A DNA stretch of 64,000 bases from Ruegeria sp. A3M17 (GTDB lineage: Bacteria; Pseudomonadota; Alphaproteobacteria; Rhodobacterales; Rhodobacteraceae): positions 186,001 to 250,000 of the forward strand of contig NZ_QOCF01000014.1 in the NCBI RefSeq assembly GCF_003318255.1, written 5' to 3'. Position numbers and translations under genes: made by a program. Below, in pieces: positions 17,432 to 26,062 of the stretch. The notes beneath the pieces are model-generated. The model saw only the letters and a list, made by a program, of their open reading frames with translations. It searched no databases and was not told the origin of the DNA. Within the stretch, counting starts at the first letter, position 1. The number at the start of each line of letters is the position of its first letter.

Positions 17432-18964
17432 ATGTCTGAAGTCGTCCTGAAAATGCAGGGTATCATCAAGGATTTTCCCGGTGTTCGCGCCCTGAACAAT
17501 GTCAACTTCGAAGCCCGCTCTGGCGAACTTCTGGCGTTAATGGGGGAAAACGGAGCAGGCAAATCCACGTTGATGAAAGTGCTCAGTGGGGTTTGGCCCT
17601 ATCCAACCTACGAAGGCGATATCTATTTGCGGGGCGAGAGGGTTCGCTTTGCCAACACTAAGGAAGCCGAGGCCGCCGGAATTGGCATCATCTATCAGGA
17701 ACTCAATCTGATCCCCGGCTTATCCGTTGCGGAAAACATATTTCTTGATCGGCAGTTCACCGATGCCAAGGGCCGGATCAATTGGAACCAGACCTTTGCC
17801 GAAACACAGAAGCTGCTGACCGAACTGGGCATCAATGACATTCGCCCAACCGATCTGGTGCAGAACATCACCGTGGGCAAGCAGCAGATGGTCGAGATCG
17901 CCAAGGCTTTGTCACTGAAGGCAGAAATCCTTGTACTGGATGAACCGACCTCGGCACTGACGGATAAAGAAGTCAAAGATCTTTTCCGCATTATCCGCAA
18001 GCTGAAGGCCGATGGCGTTTGCATGTGCTACATCTCGCACAAAATGGAAGAGATTGAGCAGATTGCCGACCGGATTGCGGTTCTGCGTGATGGTCAAACC
18101 ATCGGTGAAGTTACTCCGATCGCAGATATCACTCTTGATCAAATCATCGCCCGAATGGTTGGCCGCGATATCAAAGACATGTTCCCGAAGGTCGATTTTA
18201 CCCCAGGTGAAGTAACCCTGGAAGTTAACGATCTGTCTGTCACGAACCCCGATATGCCGGGGAGTTATTTGGTTAAGAATGCCAGCTTTGTTGCCCGCAA
18301 GGGTGAAATTCTGGGTATCTCGGGGCTGATGGGTGCGGGTCGAACCGAATTGGTTGGTGGCGTGTTTGGCGCCTACCCGGACCAGACAACAGGCGAGGTT
18401 AAGCTGAACGGGCAGAAGCTGGAGATCAAATCGCCGAAAGACGCGATTGAAGCCGGCATTGCCTTGCTGACCGAAGATCGCAAGGCACTGGGTCTGTTTC
18501 TGGACAAGTCTATTTCGTTCAACACGACGATTTCGTCGCTTGAGACGATCAGCTCGAAAGTTCTGGGCATCATCAACACCCAGCAAGAGCGCAAAGTCGT
18601 TAAGGAATACGTCGATCAGCTTGGTGTGAAAACGCCGTCAATTGACACGGTTATCGGCACGCTCAGCGGGGGTAACCAGCAAAAGGTCATTCTGGGTAAA
18701 TGGCTGAATTCCAAGCCAGATGTGTTCATTCTGGATGAACCCACGCGCGGGATCGATATCGGCGCCAAGGTTGAGATTTACAAACTGCTGAACGAGTTGG
18801 TTCAGCAAGGCGTGACCGTCATCATGATTTCATCTGAGCTGCCTGAGGTTTTGGGCATGTGCGATCGGATTCTGGTGATGTGCGAAGGCGAGATTGTGTC
18901 GAACTTTGAACGGGACGACGCAAAGAAAGAAGCAATCATGGCGTATGCCACCGGCAGCGCGTAA
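17432..18964 (+). CDS. Sugar ABC transporter ATP-binding protein (XylG-like)
   Basis: About 510 residues with two fused ABC domains, the CUT2 arrangement. The first domain has an intact Walker A (GENGAGKST) and LVLDEPTSAL; its signature is the variant NITVGKQQMVEIAKAL. The second has a degenerate Walker A (GLMGAGRTEL), the signature LSGGNQQKV and ILDEPTRGID. This asymmetry is normal for XylG/RbsA. It powers import through the permease encoded 13 bp downstream. The start at 17432 (SMSEVV...) has only a modest GGGA upstream; in-frame ATGs at 17417 and 17420 are no better. Confidence 0.9.
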   Translation: MSEVVLKMQGIIKDFPGVRALNNVNFEARSGELLALMGENGAGKSTLMKVLSGVWPYPTYEGDIYLRGERVRFANTKEAEAAGIGIIYQELNLIPGLSVAENIFLDRQFTDAKGRINWNQTFAETQKLLTELGINDIRPTDLVQNITVGKQQMVEIAKALSLKAEILVLDEPTSALTDKEVKDLFRIIRKLKADGVCMCYISHKMEEIEQIADRIAVLRDGQTIGEVTPIADITLDQIIARMVGRDIKDMFPKVDFTPGEVTLEVNDLSVTNPDMPGSYLVKNASFVARKGEILGISGLMGAGRTELVGGVFGAYPDQTTGEVKLNGQKLEIKSPKDAIEAGIALLTEDRKALGLFLDKSISFNTTISSLETISSKVLGIINTQQERKVVKEYVDQLGVKTPSIDTVIGTLSGGNQQKVILGKWLNSKPDVFILDEPTRGIDIGAKVEIYKLLNELVQQGVTVIMISSELPEVLGMCDRILVMCEGEIVSNFERDDAKKEAIMAYATGSA

Positions 18965-18977
18965 GGGAGGAAACAAA

Positions 18978-20141
18978 ATGAGTGCTGACAGCAACGTTGC
19001 AGGTGTTGGCGTCAACGGCGCCAAGGAAAACCACCTGATAAACTTCATCAAGGACAACGCGACGCTGATTGCGCTGATCGTGCTGGTCATCGGGCTTAGC
19101 TTTGCTGACGATGCGTTCTTTACCGCGCGCAACCTCAGCAACCTGTCCCGTCAGGTGACCATCATCGGGATCATTGCCGTCGGTATGACCATGGTCATCC
19201 TCATTGCCGGTATAGACCTTTCTGTGGGCTCTGTCGTCGGCTTATCGGCTGTGGTGTGTACACTGATGATGCAATACGGAGTACCAACAGTACTCGCGGT
19301 TCCGGCTACCCTTTTGGTCGTTGGCGTTGGTATCGGCGCGTGGAACGGGTTCTGGATAGCCAAGTTCAACATACCACCCTTCATCATAACCCTTGGCATG
19401 CTGACCATCGCACGTGGTTTGGCACTGACCTTGACCAACGGCAGTTCTGTACCGGTAACAAGTGACGTGTTTCCGCTAATTGGTGGGGCTTATATCCCGC
19501 CGATGATGTCCAGCATCGTTTTGATCGTGTGCGCTGCGCTTGCCGTCTATTCGATCTTCCGGGATGTGCAGCAAAGCCGGGCGCACGGCGTCGAAGTCAA
19601 CATGCAGGAATTGCTGGTCAATGGTGCCGTTATGATCGGTGGTTTTGCTTTGGCTTTCCACGTGTTCACCAGCTACAAGGGTATCCCAGTTCCTGTTGCG
19701 ATCTTTGCAGTCATAGCGTTTGCCGGGATCTACACGCTCAATAGCACCCGCTTTGGCCGCCGCCTCTACGCTCTTGGTGGAAACGAAGATGCGGCACGCT
19801 TGTCCGGTATCAATGTCGTTCGCACCAAGATGATCGTTTACACAGTCATCTCGGTACTGTCGGCACTGGCCGGGATTATCCTTGCCTCGCGTTTGAATGG
19901 TGCATCCCCCAACCTGGGTACCATGTTCGAATTGGACGCGATTGCCGCAGTTGTCATTGGTGGCACAAGTCTGGCGGGTGGCTCGGGCAGGGTGAGCGGT
20001 ACCATCATCGGTGCCTTGCTGATCGGCGTTCTGAACAACGGCATGAGCCTGCTGGGAGTGGTGACGTTCTATCAGCTGATCATCAAAGGCCTGATCATCA
20101 TCCTCGCCGTGTGGTTCGATGTGATGCAGAAAAAGAAATGA
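18978..20141 (+). CDS. Sugar ABC transporter permease (XylH-like)
   Basis: 387 residues from the ATG at 18978, preceded by GGGAGG; an earlier in-frame start lies inside the ATPase gene. About ten membrane helices with the BPD_transp_2 family landmarks: GIIAVGMTMVILIAGIDLSVGSVVGLS, NIPPFIITLGMLTIARGLAL, YALGGNEDAARLSGI and GGTSLAGGSGRVSGTIIGALLIGVLNNGMSLLG. It forms the inner-membrane channel for the sugar. Follows the ATPase by 13 bp; a stem-loop separates it from the second binding-protein gene. Confidence 0.92.
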   Translation: MSADSNVAGVGVNGAKENHLINFIKDNATLIALIVLVIGLSFADDAFFTARNLSNLSRQVTIIGIIAVGMTMVILIAGIDLSVGSVVGLSAVVCTLMMQYGVPTVLAVPATLLVVGVGIGAWNGFWIAKFNIPPFIITLGMLTIARGLALTLTNGSSVPVTSDVFPLIGGAYIPPMMSSIVLIVCAALAVYSIFRDVQQSRAHGVEVNMQELLVNGAVMIGGFALAFHVFTSYKGIPVPVAIFAVIAFAGIYTLNSTRFGRRLYALGGNEDAARLSGINVVRTKMIVYTVISVLSALAGIILASRLNGASPNLGTMFELDAIAAVVIGGTSLAGGSGRVSGTIIGALLIGVLNNGMSLLGVVTFYQLIIKGLIIILAVWFDVMQKKK

Positions 20142-20150
20142 GGTGGACCA

Positions 20151-20174
20151 GCCCCCGGTTAGCGTACCGGGGGC
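20151..20174 (+). other. Stem-loop between permease and second binding-protein gene
   Basis: GCCCCCGGT and ACCGGGGGC form a perfect 9-bp stem with a 6-base loop. No U-tract follows, so attenuation or mRNA processing within the operon is more likely than full termination. Confidence 0.55.
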
Positions 20175-20220
20175 ACCGCCAAAATCCCCGAAATCCTGTA
20201 TGACAATTGGGAGGTGAGCG

Positions 20221-21288
20221 ATGGTACCGTCCATTATAGCAACCTTACGCACAAATGGCCTCAGAGTGTTGGGCTTGGCCGGCCTTCTATCGGCATCTTT
20301 GCCTATGATTGTGGCAGCGCAAGACGACGTTACAATCGGATTCCTGCTCAAGACCATGCAGGAAGATAGATATCAGTCTGACAAATCTTTGTTCACTGCA
20401 CGTGCGGAATCCCAAGGGGCAAACGTGATATTCGACAGCAGCGGCAATGATCCATTGCGCCAGTTGCAGCAAGTCGAGGAAATGCTGGATCTCGGAGTGG
20501 ACGTCTTGGTTCTGCAACCCGTCAACACCGCGACTGCCGGAGCCCTTGTTAATTTGGCCCATGATAAGGGCGTCAAGGTTGTCGGATATGACTCGATGCT
20601 TCAGGGCGGTCCACTTGATGTCATGGTTATGCAGGACAGCTGGGCTGTGGGGCAGTTGCAGGCCGAGGCCATGGTTGCCTGGTTGAATGATACAAATGGT
20701 GGGGTGGCAGGTCGCATCGCCCTGATCCGAGGTCAACCCGGCGACGCCAATGCTGAAGCACTGAGTAGCGGCGTGCTTAAGGTCATTGCGGATTATCCGG
20801 GGATAGAACTTGTCGCTGATCGCAGCCACGTTGACTGGTCATCAGACATGGCGCGAGACACTACCGAAAATCTACTGGTCGAATATGACAACGATATCGA
20901 TGCCTTTATCGCCAATAACAGCGGGCTTGCATTCGGTGTTCTGGCGGCATTGTCAGACGAGGACCTGGCATCAACGGATCAGGTTTTTGTCGCCGGATCA
21001 GATGCTGACTTGAGAAATGTCAGGCTGGTCGCCACCGACGTACAAGCGCTGGAGATCTGGAAACAGATAAAACCGTTGGCTTATCGGGCGGCCGATATCG
21101 CCGTCAATATCGCGCAATCACCGGACGCGGAAATCACTGACCTGATTGGTGAACATACACTGATAGACAACGGCTTCGCGGAAATCCCGACGGTAATTAC
21201 CCCTGTCCTTGCAGTAACGAAAGACACGATCGATGCCACCGTAATCGAAGGTGGGTTCTATACCAGCGAGCAAATCTATCAGAACTGA
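20221..21288 (+). CDS. Second CUT2 sugar-binding protein, paralogue of the operon's first gene
   Basis: 355 residues with a signal peptide ending near IVAAQDD and GGGAGG at good spacing before the ATG. It matches the protein at 16215 along its whole length (IGFLLKTMQE, LQPVNTA, VVGYDSML, MVMQDSWAVG, FIANNSG, VAGSDADL, EGGFYTSEQIYQN versus AGGFYSKEEVYGN) but is clearly diverged. No second permease or ATPase accompanies it, so both proteins probably feed the same membrane complex. It might widen ligand range or signal the sugar. The duplication within one operon is unusual and is listed as a finding. Confidence 0.88.
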   Translation: MVPSIIATLRTNGLRVLGLAGLLSASLPMIVAAQDDVTIGFLLKTMQEDRYQSDKSLFTARAESQGANVIFDSSGNDPLRQLQQVEEMLDLGVDVLVLQPVNTATAGALVNLAHDKGVKVVGYDSMLQGGPLDVMVMQDSWAVGQLQAEAMVAWLNDTNGGVAGRIALIRGQPGDANAEALSSGVLKVIADYPGIELVADRSHVDWSSDMARDTTENLLVEYDNDIDAFIANNSGLAFGVLAALSDEDLASTDQVFVAGSDADLRNVRLVATDVQALEIWKQIKPLAYRAADIAVNIAQSPDAEITDLIGEHTLIDNGFAEIPTVITPVLAVTKDTIDATVIEGGFYTSEQIYQN

Positions 21289-21348
21289 AGCTGTTATAGT
21301 GACGTTGGCGTCAGTCGGAAAAGCAGAGCAAACATGTAAGGGACCGAA

Positions 21349-22332
21349 ATGTCGGACAAGATCAATGTCGCAGTACTTGGCCCGATCCCAAGGGACAAGA
21401 TCACCAGCTACCAAGGTGAGAAATTCGAAAAGTTTGGCTGCGCGGTTTACACGGCGGTCTGCATGTCCTCACTGGCTGGTCAGGGATCAAAAATAAATGT
21501 GGTCAGTCACGTACGAGAAACAGACGTCGAAAATATCCGGGGCTTACTGTCCGAATTTCGCCATCTTGATGTTAGCCATATTACTGGAGATGCGGATCAG
21601 GGCGCAGTGATTGATCTGGTCTATGTCGACCAGAACCGGCGCAACGAGAAGCAAACGGGTTTCATGAATCCAATCTTGCCAGAAGATATTGAAGACCTGA
21701 TGGATTGCGATGCCTTCGTTTTCGTTCCGATAACCGACTTTGAAGTGCCGCTGGAGACAATCCGTTACATCAAGACTAACAGCGATGGTCTGGTTGTGTT
21801 TGATGCGCATGGCCCCACCAGCGGCTGCTCGGCGCATGGCGAACGGTATCACAAATTCTGGATCGACCGAGATCGGTGGCTTCCACATATCGATCTGCTG
21901 AAGATGAACCTGGAAGAAGCTCAATGCAGTTGGTTCAAGGGTGAATACGGTTCAGATGAACTGCAAGACATAAGCGAACTAACGATGGACCAGCTGCCCA
22001 AGTTTGCGCGGCACTGCCTGGATCTTGGTGTCAAAGCGCTCTACGTCACGCTGGATCAGCATGGGTGCGCCGTCTACCACAAAGACGAGACCGGCCGGAT
22101 GCGTGAGCACTTGGTCAAACGCGTGCTTGTCGAGGATGTAGTCGACACCACCGGCTGTGGCGATAGCTTTGCTGGTGGCTTGGCCTTTGGCTACCTCAAG
22201 ACCCGCGATTTCGTCAAAGCCTGCCAGTTCGGCAACTGTGCGGGGGCGCAGCGCTGCTCGAGCAGCGAGTTGGACGTCTACGGATCGTTGGAAGAAACCG
22301 AACGTCAGATTGCCGAAACCTACGGCGACTGA
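21349..22332 (+). CDS. PfkB-family carbohydrate kinase
   Basis: 327 residues. The C-terminal PfkB signature is VVDTTGCGDSFAGGLAFGYL, with the catalytic Asp of GCGDSF; LLKMNLEEAQ is the family's nucleotide-side strand. The usual N-terminal GG switch is not obvious (GCAVYTAVCMSSLAGQG stands in its place), so it is not a standard ribokinase or fructokinase. It phosphorylates a sugar or polyol in the cytoplasm; the substrate is unknown. AGGGA precedes the ATG. Between the transporter and GH65 genes it is well placed to phosphorylate the acceptor moiety released by phosphorolysis. Confidence 0.82.
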   Translation: MSDKINVAVLGPIPRDKITSYQGEKFEKFGCAVYTAVCMSSLAGQGSKINVVSHVRETDVENIRGLLSEFRHLDVSHITGDADQGAVIDLVYVDQNRRNEKQTGFMNPILPEDIEDLMDCDAFVFVPITDFEVPLETIRYIKTNSDGLVVFDAHGPTSGCSAHGERYHKFWIDRDRWLPHIDLLKMNLEEAQCSWFKGEYGSDELQDISELTMDQLPKFARHCLDLGVKALYVTLDQHGCAVYHKDETGRMREHLVKRVLVEDVVDTTGCGDSFAGGLAFGYLKTRDFVKACQFGNCAGAQRCSSSELDVYGSLEETERQIAETYGD

Positions 22333-22364
22333 ACTTTCCGAAACATCACCGAATGGAGCCTGAC

Positions 22365-24713
22365 ATGCAGACAATGCTGAGCAGTAGCGATTGGCTGATC
22401 GAAGAAACGCAATTCAGTTTAGACGATGCGAACTTCAAGGAGACCATTTTCACGGTCGGCAACGGTTATCAGGGCACACGCGGATCGCTGGAAGAGGGCC
22501 ATAAAGGAGAGCTGTCTGGCACCTATCTGGCAGGTGTATACGATCACCATGACTCGACTGTGATCGATCAGGTCAATGTTCCTACCTGGTTGCCACTTCG
22601 GGTTCGCGTGGAAGGTGAGGCTCTGGATGTCCAAACGTGCAAAATTGTCGAACATAAGCGCGTATTGGATCTACAGACCGGTTTTTTGCATCGCGATACC
22701 GTTTTTGAAGACAGTACGGGCCGTCGCACTCGCATCAACAGCATCCGGTTTGCCAGTTTTGCCGATCAGCACATCAGCGGCATTCGCCTGATCGTCACGC
22801 CAGTGAACCATTCGTCCGAGATCACCGTCGAAAGCGCGCTTGATGCTCATCGATACAACCTGGACCGCCTGCCAGCATATCAGGGAAACCCTGTCTTCCA
22901 TCCCGAGGTCAAATGGGAGAAGTGGGCCAAAAGCCGACACCTGAAGGTCACTCAGTCACGTGCAAGCAGCGATGCGTCCTATATCGAAGCTCAGACTCTG
23001 GACACCGGCGTTACGATTGGCATGGCGACTACCTTGGATAGTCCTCCCTTCAGCGAGTTCAAAGGCGCAAACCGTGATTATGAGCAGGTTTCGCAAGCCG
23101 TTTCAGTTGATGCGCTCAACGGGCAATGTCTGACCTTCGAAAAGCTGGTGTCAATTTACACGTCACGAGACCTGAACGGTGCAGAGGTGGCGGCAAAATG
23201 CGAAGCGTCGCTGGAGACAGCACAAGCCAAGGGGTTCTCAACCTGTCTGAGCGAAAGCGCAGCAGCTTGGCGAGCGAAATGGGACGCTTGTGATTGCGTG
23301 GTGACGGGTGATCCTGAAGCGACGCGAGCAATGCGTTTCAATATCTATCATCTGCTGATTGCCGCCAACGAAAACGACCCACGCGCGAACATCGGCGCCA
23401 AGTCCATGTCTGGCGAAGGGTATAAAGGTCACGTCTTCTGGGACACCGAAATTTTCCTGCTACCGTTTTACATCTTCACACAGCCGGAGACGGCCAAAGC
23501 GCTTCTGAAATACCGTTACAACACTTTGAAGGGCGCGATTGAAAATGCCCGAATGAACGGATTTGAAGGCGCCCAATACGCTTGGGAATCCGCTGATACC
23601 GGGGTGGAGACAACGCCAAAATGGACGGCGGACGGTGCGAACCGGATTTGGACCGGAGAAGAAGAGATCCACGTCACCGCTTGTGTCGCTTATGGGATCC
23701 TCAGCTACGTTGCGGCGACGGGTGATCACGAATTCCTTCGTGATTTCGGGGCAGAAGTTTTGTATCAGACCAGCCGGTTCTGGATCAGTCGGCTGGAATG
23801 GAACGAAAACAAGGATCGGTATGAGCTGACCAACGTAATCGGGCCGGACGAGTTTCATGAACATGTCGACAACAACACGTTCACCAACCGAATGGCGAAG
23901 TGGCATCTTGAGCAATCGGCACGTGTTTTCAGAGTACTCAGTGAAAGTTCGTCTGAGGTTCATGACGAATTGCGGGTTCGGTTGGATTTGACTGAAAAAG
24001 AAGTGGATCAGTGGTTGGAAACGGCCGAAAAGATCTATGTTCCATTTGATCCGTCCCGCAATCTGATCGAACAGTTTGAGGGTTATTTCCAGCTCAAGGA
24101 TATTCCCATCACCGAATGGGACAAAAACCGTATGCCCGTCTATCCCGAAGGGCATGACCACTTCTCACTGAACGGTTCAATGCTGCTCAAGCAACCAGAC
24201 GTGATCATGTTGAACTATCTCTTACCTGACGAGTTTTCAGACGAAGTCAAAGCGGCGAATTACGCGTTTTACGAAAAACGTACGATGCACAAATCGTCTC
24301 TCAGCCCGGCCATTCATTCAATCATGGGGATCGAAGTCGGCGACATATCTTCTGCCCATCGCTATTTTGATCGCTCGGCCTTTGTCGATCTGATCAACAA
24401 TCAAGGCAACACGCAGGACGGGATGCATATCGCATCGGCCGGCGGCACCTGGCAGTCGCTTGTGTGTGGATTTGGCGGGTTCCGGGTCAAGCATGGGAAA
24501 ATGACGTTCAAACCCTGGCTGCCCGAAGCATGGACTGCCATCCGGTTTAACCTGAAGTGGCAGGGGAATGACGTCGAGGTTACGATTTCTCATGACGAAT
24601 GTCGCTTTCGGTTCATTGCCCCATCCGGCAGTCGAGAAGAGATCGAAGTAATGGGACGCTCTGTTACTTTGGTCGCCGGAGAGGACGTTGTCTTCGCGCC
24701 GCAACCAGCGTAA
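22365..24713 (+). CDS. GH65 glycoside phosphorylase (maltose/kojibiose/trehalose phosphorylase family)
   Basis: 782 residues, a normal length for GH65. These inverting phosphorylases cleave alpha-glucosides with phosphate to beta-glucose-1-phosphate plus an acceptor. Visible landmarks: TVGNGYQGTRGSLEEG (N-terminal domain), GHVFWDTEIFLLPFY, the catalytic-acid motif GPDEFHEHVDNNTFTN with Glu496, HKSSLSPAIHS in the phosphate-binding part and GNTQDGMHIASAGGTWQ. No signal peptide, so cytoplasmic. The start at 22365 has GGAG six bases upstream; the ATG 12 bases earlier overlaps that site. Specificity (trehalose, kojibiose, nigerose, maltose, glucosylglycerol or other) cannot be read from these motifs. 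The beta-phosphoglucomutase nearby completes the pathway to glucose-6-phosphate. Confidence 0.9.
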   Translation: MQTMLSSSDWLIEETQFSLDDANFKETIFTVGNGYQGTRGSLEEGHKGELSGTYLAGVYDHHDSTVIDQVNVPTWLPLRVRVEGEALDVQTCKIVEHKRVLDLQTGFLHRDTVFEDSTGRRTRINSIRFASFADQHISGIRLIVTPVNHSSEITVESALDAHRYNLDRLPAYQGNPVFHPEVKWEKWAKSRHLKVTQSRASSDASYIEAQTLDTGVTIGMATTLDSPPFSEFKGANRDYEQVSQAVSVDALNGQCLTFEKLVSIYTSRDLNGAEVAAKCEASLETAQAKGFSTCLSESAAAWRAKWDACDCVVTGDPEATRAMRFNIYHLLIAANENDPRANIGAKSMSGEGYKGHVFWDTEIFLLPFYIFTQPETAKALLKYRYNTLKGAIENARMNGFEGAQYAWESADTGVETTPKWTADGANRIWTGEEEIHVTACVAYGILSYVAATGDHEFLRDFGAEVLYQTSRFWISRLEWNENKDRYELTNVIGPDEFHEHVDNNTFTNRMAKWHLEQSARVFRVLSESSSEVHDELRVRLDLTEKEVDQWLETAEKIYVPFDPSRNLIEQFEGYFQLKDIPITEWDKNRMPVYPEGHDHFSLNGSMLLKQPDVIMLNYLLPDEFSDEVKAANYAFYEKRTMHKSSLSPAIHSIMGIEVGDISSAHRYFDRSAFVDLINNQGNTQDGMHIASAGGTWQSLVCGFGGFRVKHGKMTFKPWLPEAWTAIRFNLKWQGNDVEVTISHDECRFRFIAPSGSREEIEVMGRSVTLVAGEDVVFAPQPA

Positions 24714-24766
24714 CGATTGCCGTTTTGAGTCAGGCGGTAGTAGCCGACCAAGCCGAGGTGATGCGG

Positions 24767-25936
24767 TCAGTCCGTAAGTGCTTCAGCAACTCGATTGTGC
24801 AACTGTTCCGCGGCGGCATGATCAATGAGCAATTCGTTTACAAGACCTCTGGAGATTAGTTCAAACACCGTATCACCACGTTCTTTTTGAATTGCTACGA
24901 CGACAACGCCGCTTTGATTGGGATCGTCAAAAGCCCGATCTGCTATTGCCTTTACGTGCTCTGTTTTGATCCCGGTCCAAAGCCCGTTCAATTCGTCAAT
25001 CAGGTCCATTTTGATTTGGGATATACCCGTTCTGGGAATCAAAATGCCACCAAGGTCACCCACAACCAGTTGCCTGAGGTCATCAGCCCTCAAACCGCCT
25101 GCCTGAACCAATTCTTCGAAACTACCCAGAACCGGGGTGCTTGAAGACCCTACGCTGGAGATCAGCATGTCCATTTTGTCAATCAAAGCGTCAGGTCCTG
25201 AAAACACGCGGTGAAATCCCGGCGTGTCAGAGATGTACTGCCAAATGGAGCGGCGCATGGTCTCGTCATAGTGGCGGGGAATATATGCCGGGAAGCCGGT
25301 CAGCTGGGGGCTTTCCTCCTGCTTTTCGTTAAACAGCTCATCAAACGTTCCGGCAAGCCGGCTGGCAGAGTATCCGTGCTGCGCCAACGACACCAATTCG
25401 GCGCAAACCGCCGCGAATTCTGTCTTGCGCGATTTATCTATGGGCTGCCTTGAGGCGGCGATCCCCTCCGCCAAAGACTTGATTGTCCGTCCCCAAGCAA
25501 CGCCGATGACGTCTGATTTTTCGATCAGTTCTGTTAATCGTCCAGAGGCGGTTCGTCCAAATCTGGTACGGCGCTGCGCCAGAGCCGCTTCGGTGTTCCC
25601 CGGTCCACTTTCGAAGACGCCAAGCCGGGGTGACCTGAGACCGTTCCTGACGCAATATTCTTTCAGGTCCGAATTCAGCCCAGAAGGAGCCAGTAATTCG
25701 TCCATCTGGCGGATCCATTCATCCGAGAATTGCTCTTTGACGAAGCGCTGTTCGATGACGAGGTAGTTTTGCCGCTCAGCATGTTTCAGCAATCGCGACA
25801 CATGCGGTTGAGACAGGCCACCAAGAACGACGCCGATCTCCACCTGTGACATGTTGTGCGTTGCACGCATATAAGCAGCGCACTGGGAACGTTCTTCGAA
25901 GGGTAGTTTCTTTACGTCAATCATTTGGCCCAACAT
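24767..25936 (-). CDS. SorC/DeoR-type sugar-responsive transcriptional regulator
   Basis: About 389 residues. The N-terminal helix-turn-helix is MSQVEIGVVLGGLSQPHVSRLLKHA (recognition helix around SQPHVSRLL); the rest matches the SorC-type sugar-phosphate-binding domain (SDVIGVAWGRTIKSLAEGI, DLGGILIPRTGI, GVVVVAIQKERGDTVFELISRGLVNELLIDHAAAEQL). Such regulators usually respond to a phosphorylated sugar. It is convergent with the GH65 gene (53 bp apart) and divergent from the beta-phosphoglucomutase gene. Two ATGs are possible (25936, 25924), neither with a strong ribosome site. Likely the local regulator of the alpha-glucoside system. Confidence 0.85.
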   Translation of the reverse strand: MLGQMIDVKKLPFEERSQCAAYMRATHNMSQVEIGVVLGGLSQPHVSRLLKHAERQNYLVIEQRFVKEQFSDEWIRQMDELLAPSGLNSDLKEYCVRNGLRSPRLGVFESGPGNTEAALAQRRTRFGRTASGRLTELIEKSDVIGVAWGRTIKSLAEGIAASRQPIDKSRKTEFAAVCAELVSLAQHGYSASRLAGTFDELFNEKQEESPQLTGFPAYIPRHYDETMRRSIWQYISDTPGFHRVFSGPDALIDKMDMLISSVGSSSTPVLGSFEELVQAGGLRADDLRQLVVGDLGGILIPRTGISQIKMDLIDELNGLWTGIKTEHVKAIADRAFDDPNQSGVVVVAIQKERGDTVFELISRGLVNELLIDHAAAEQLHNRVAEALTD

Positions 25937-25962
25937 TGTCCAGTAAGTCGATCCTGGCGGTA

Positions 25963-25989
25963 TGAATAACTATGCCAGATAAACATTCA
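25963..25989. promoter_or_regulatory. Candidate operator of the SorC-type regulator
   Basis: A 27-bp inverted repeat: TGAATAACTAT (25963-25973), GCCAG, ATAAACATTCA (25979-25989). The TGAAT/ATTCA and TAT/ATA blocks are perfectly symmetrical. It lies in the divergent interval between the regulator and the beta-phosphoglucomutase gene. A near-identical half-site, TGAATAAGTAT, occurs at 16033-16043 about 170 bp before the first transporter gene, with a weaker inverted partner at 16055-16065. Confidence 0.45.
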
Positions 25990-26062
25990 CATGCCAGTCA
26001 ATTGAAGAAAAATCCTGACATGCTACGTGTTTCTGACACTCGCTCGAACCAGGAGATTCAGC

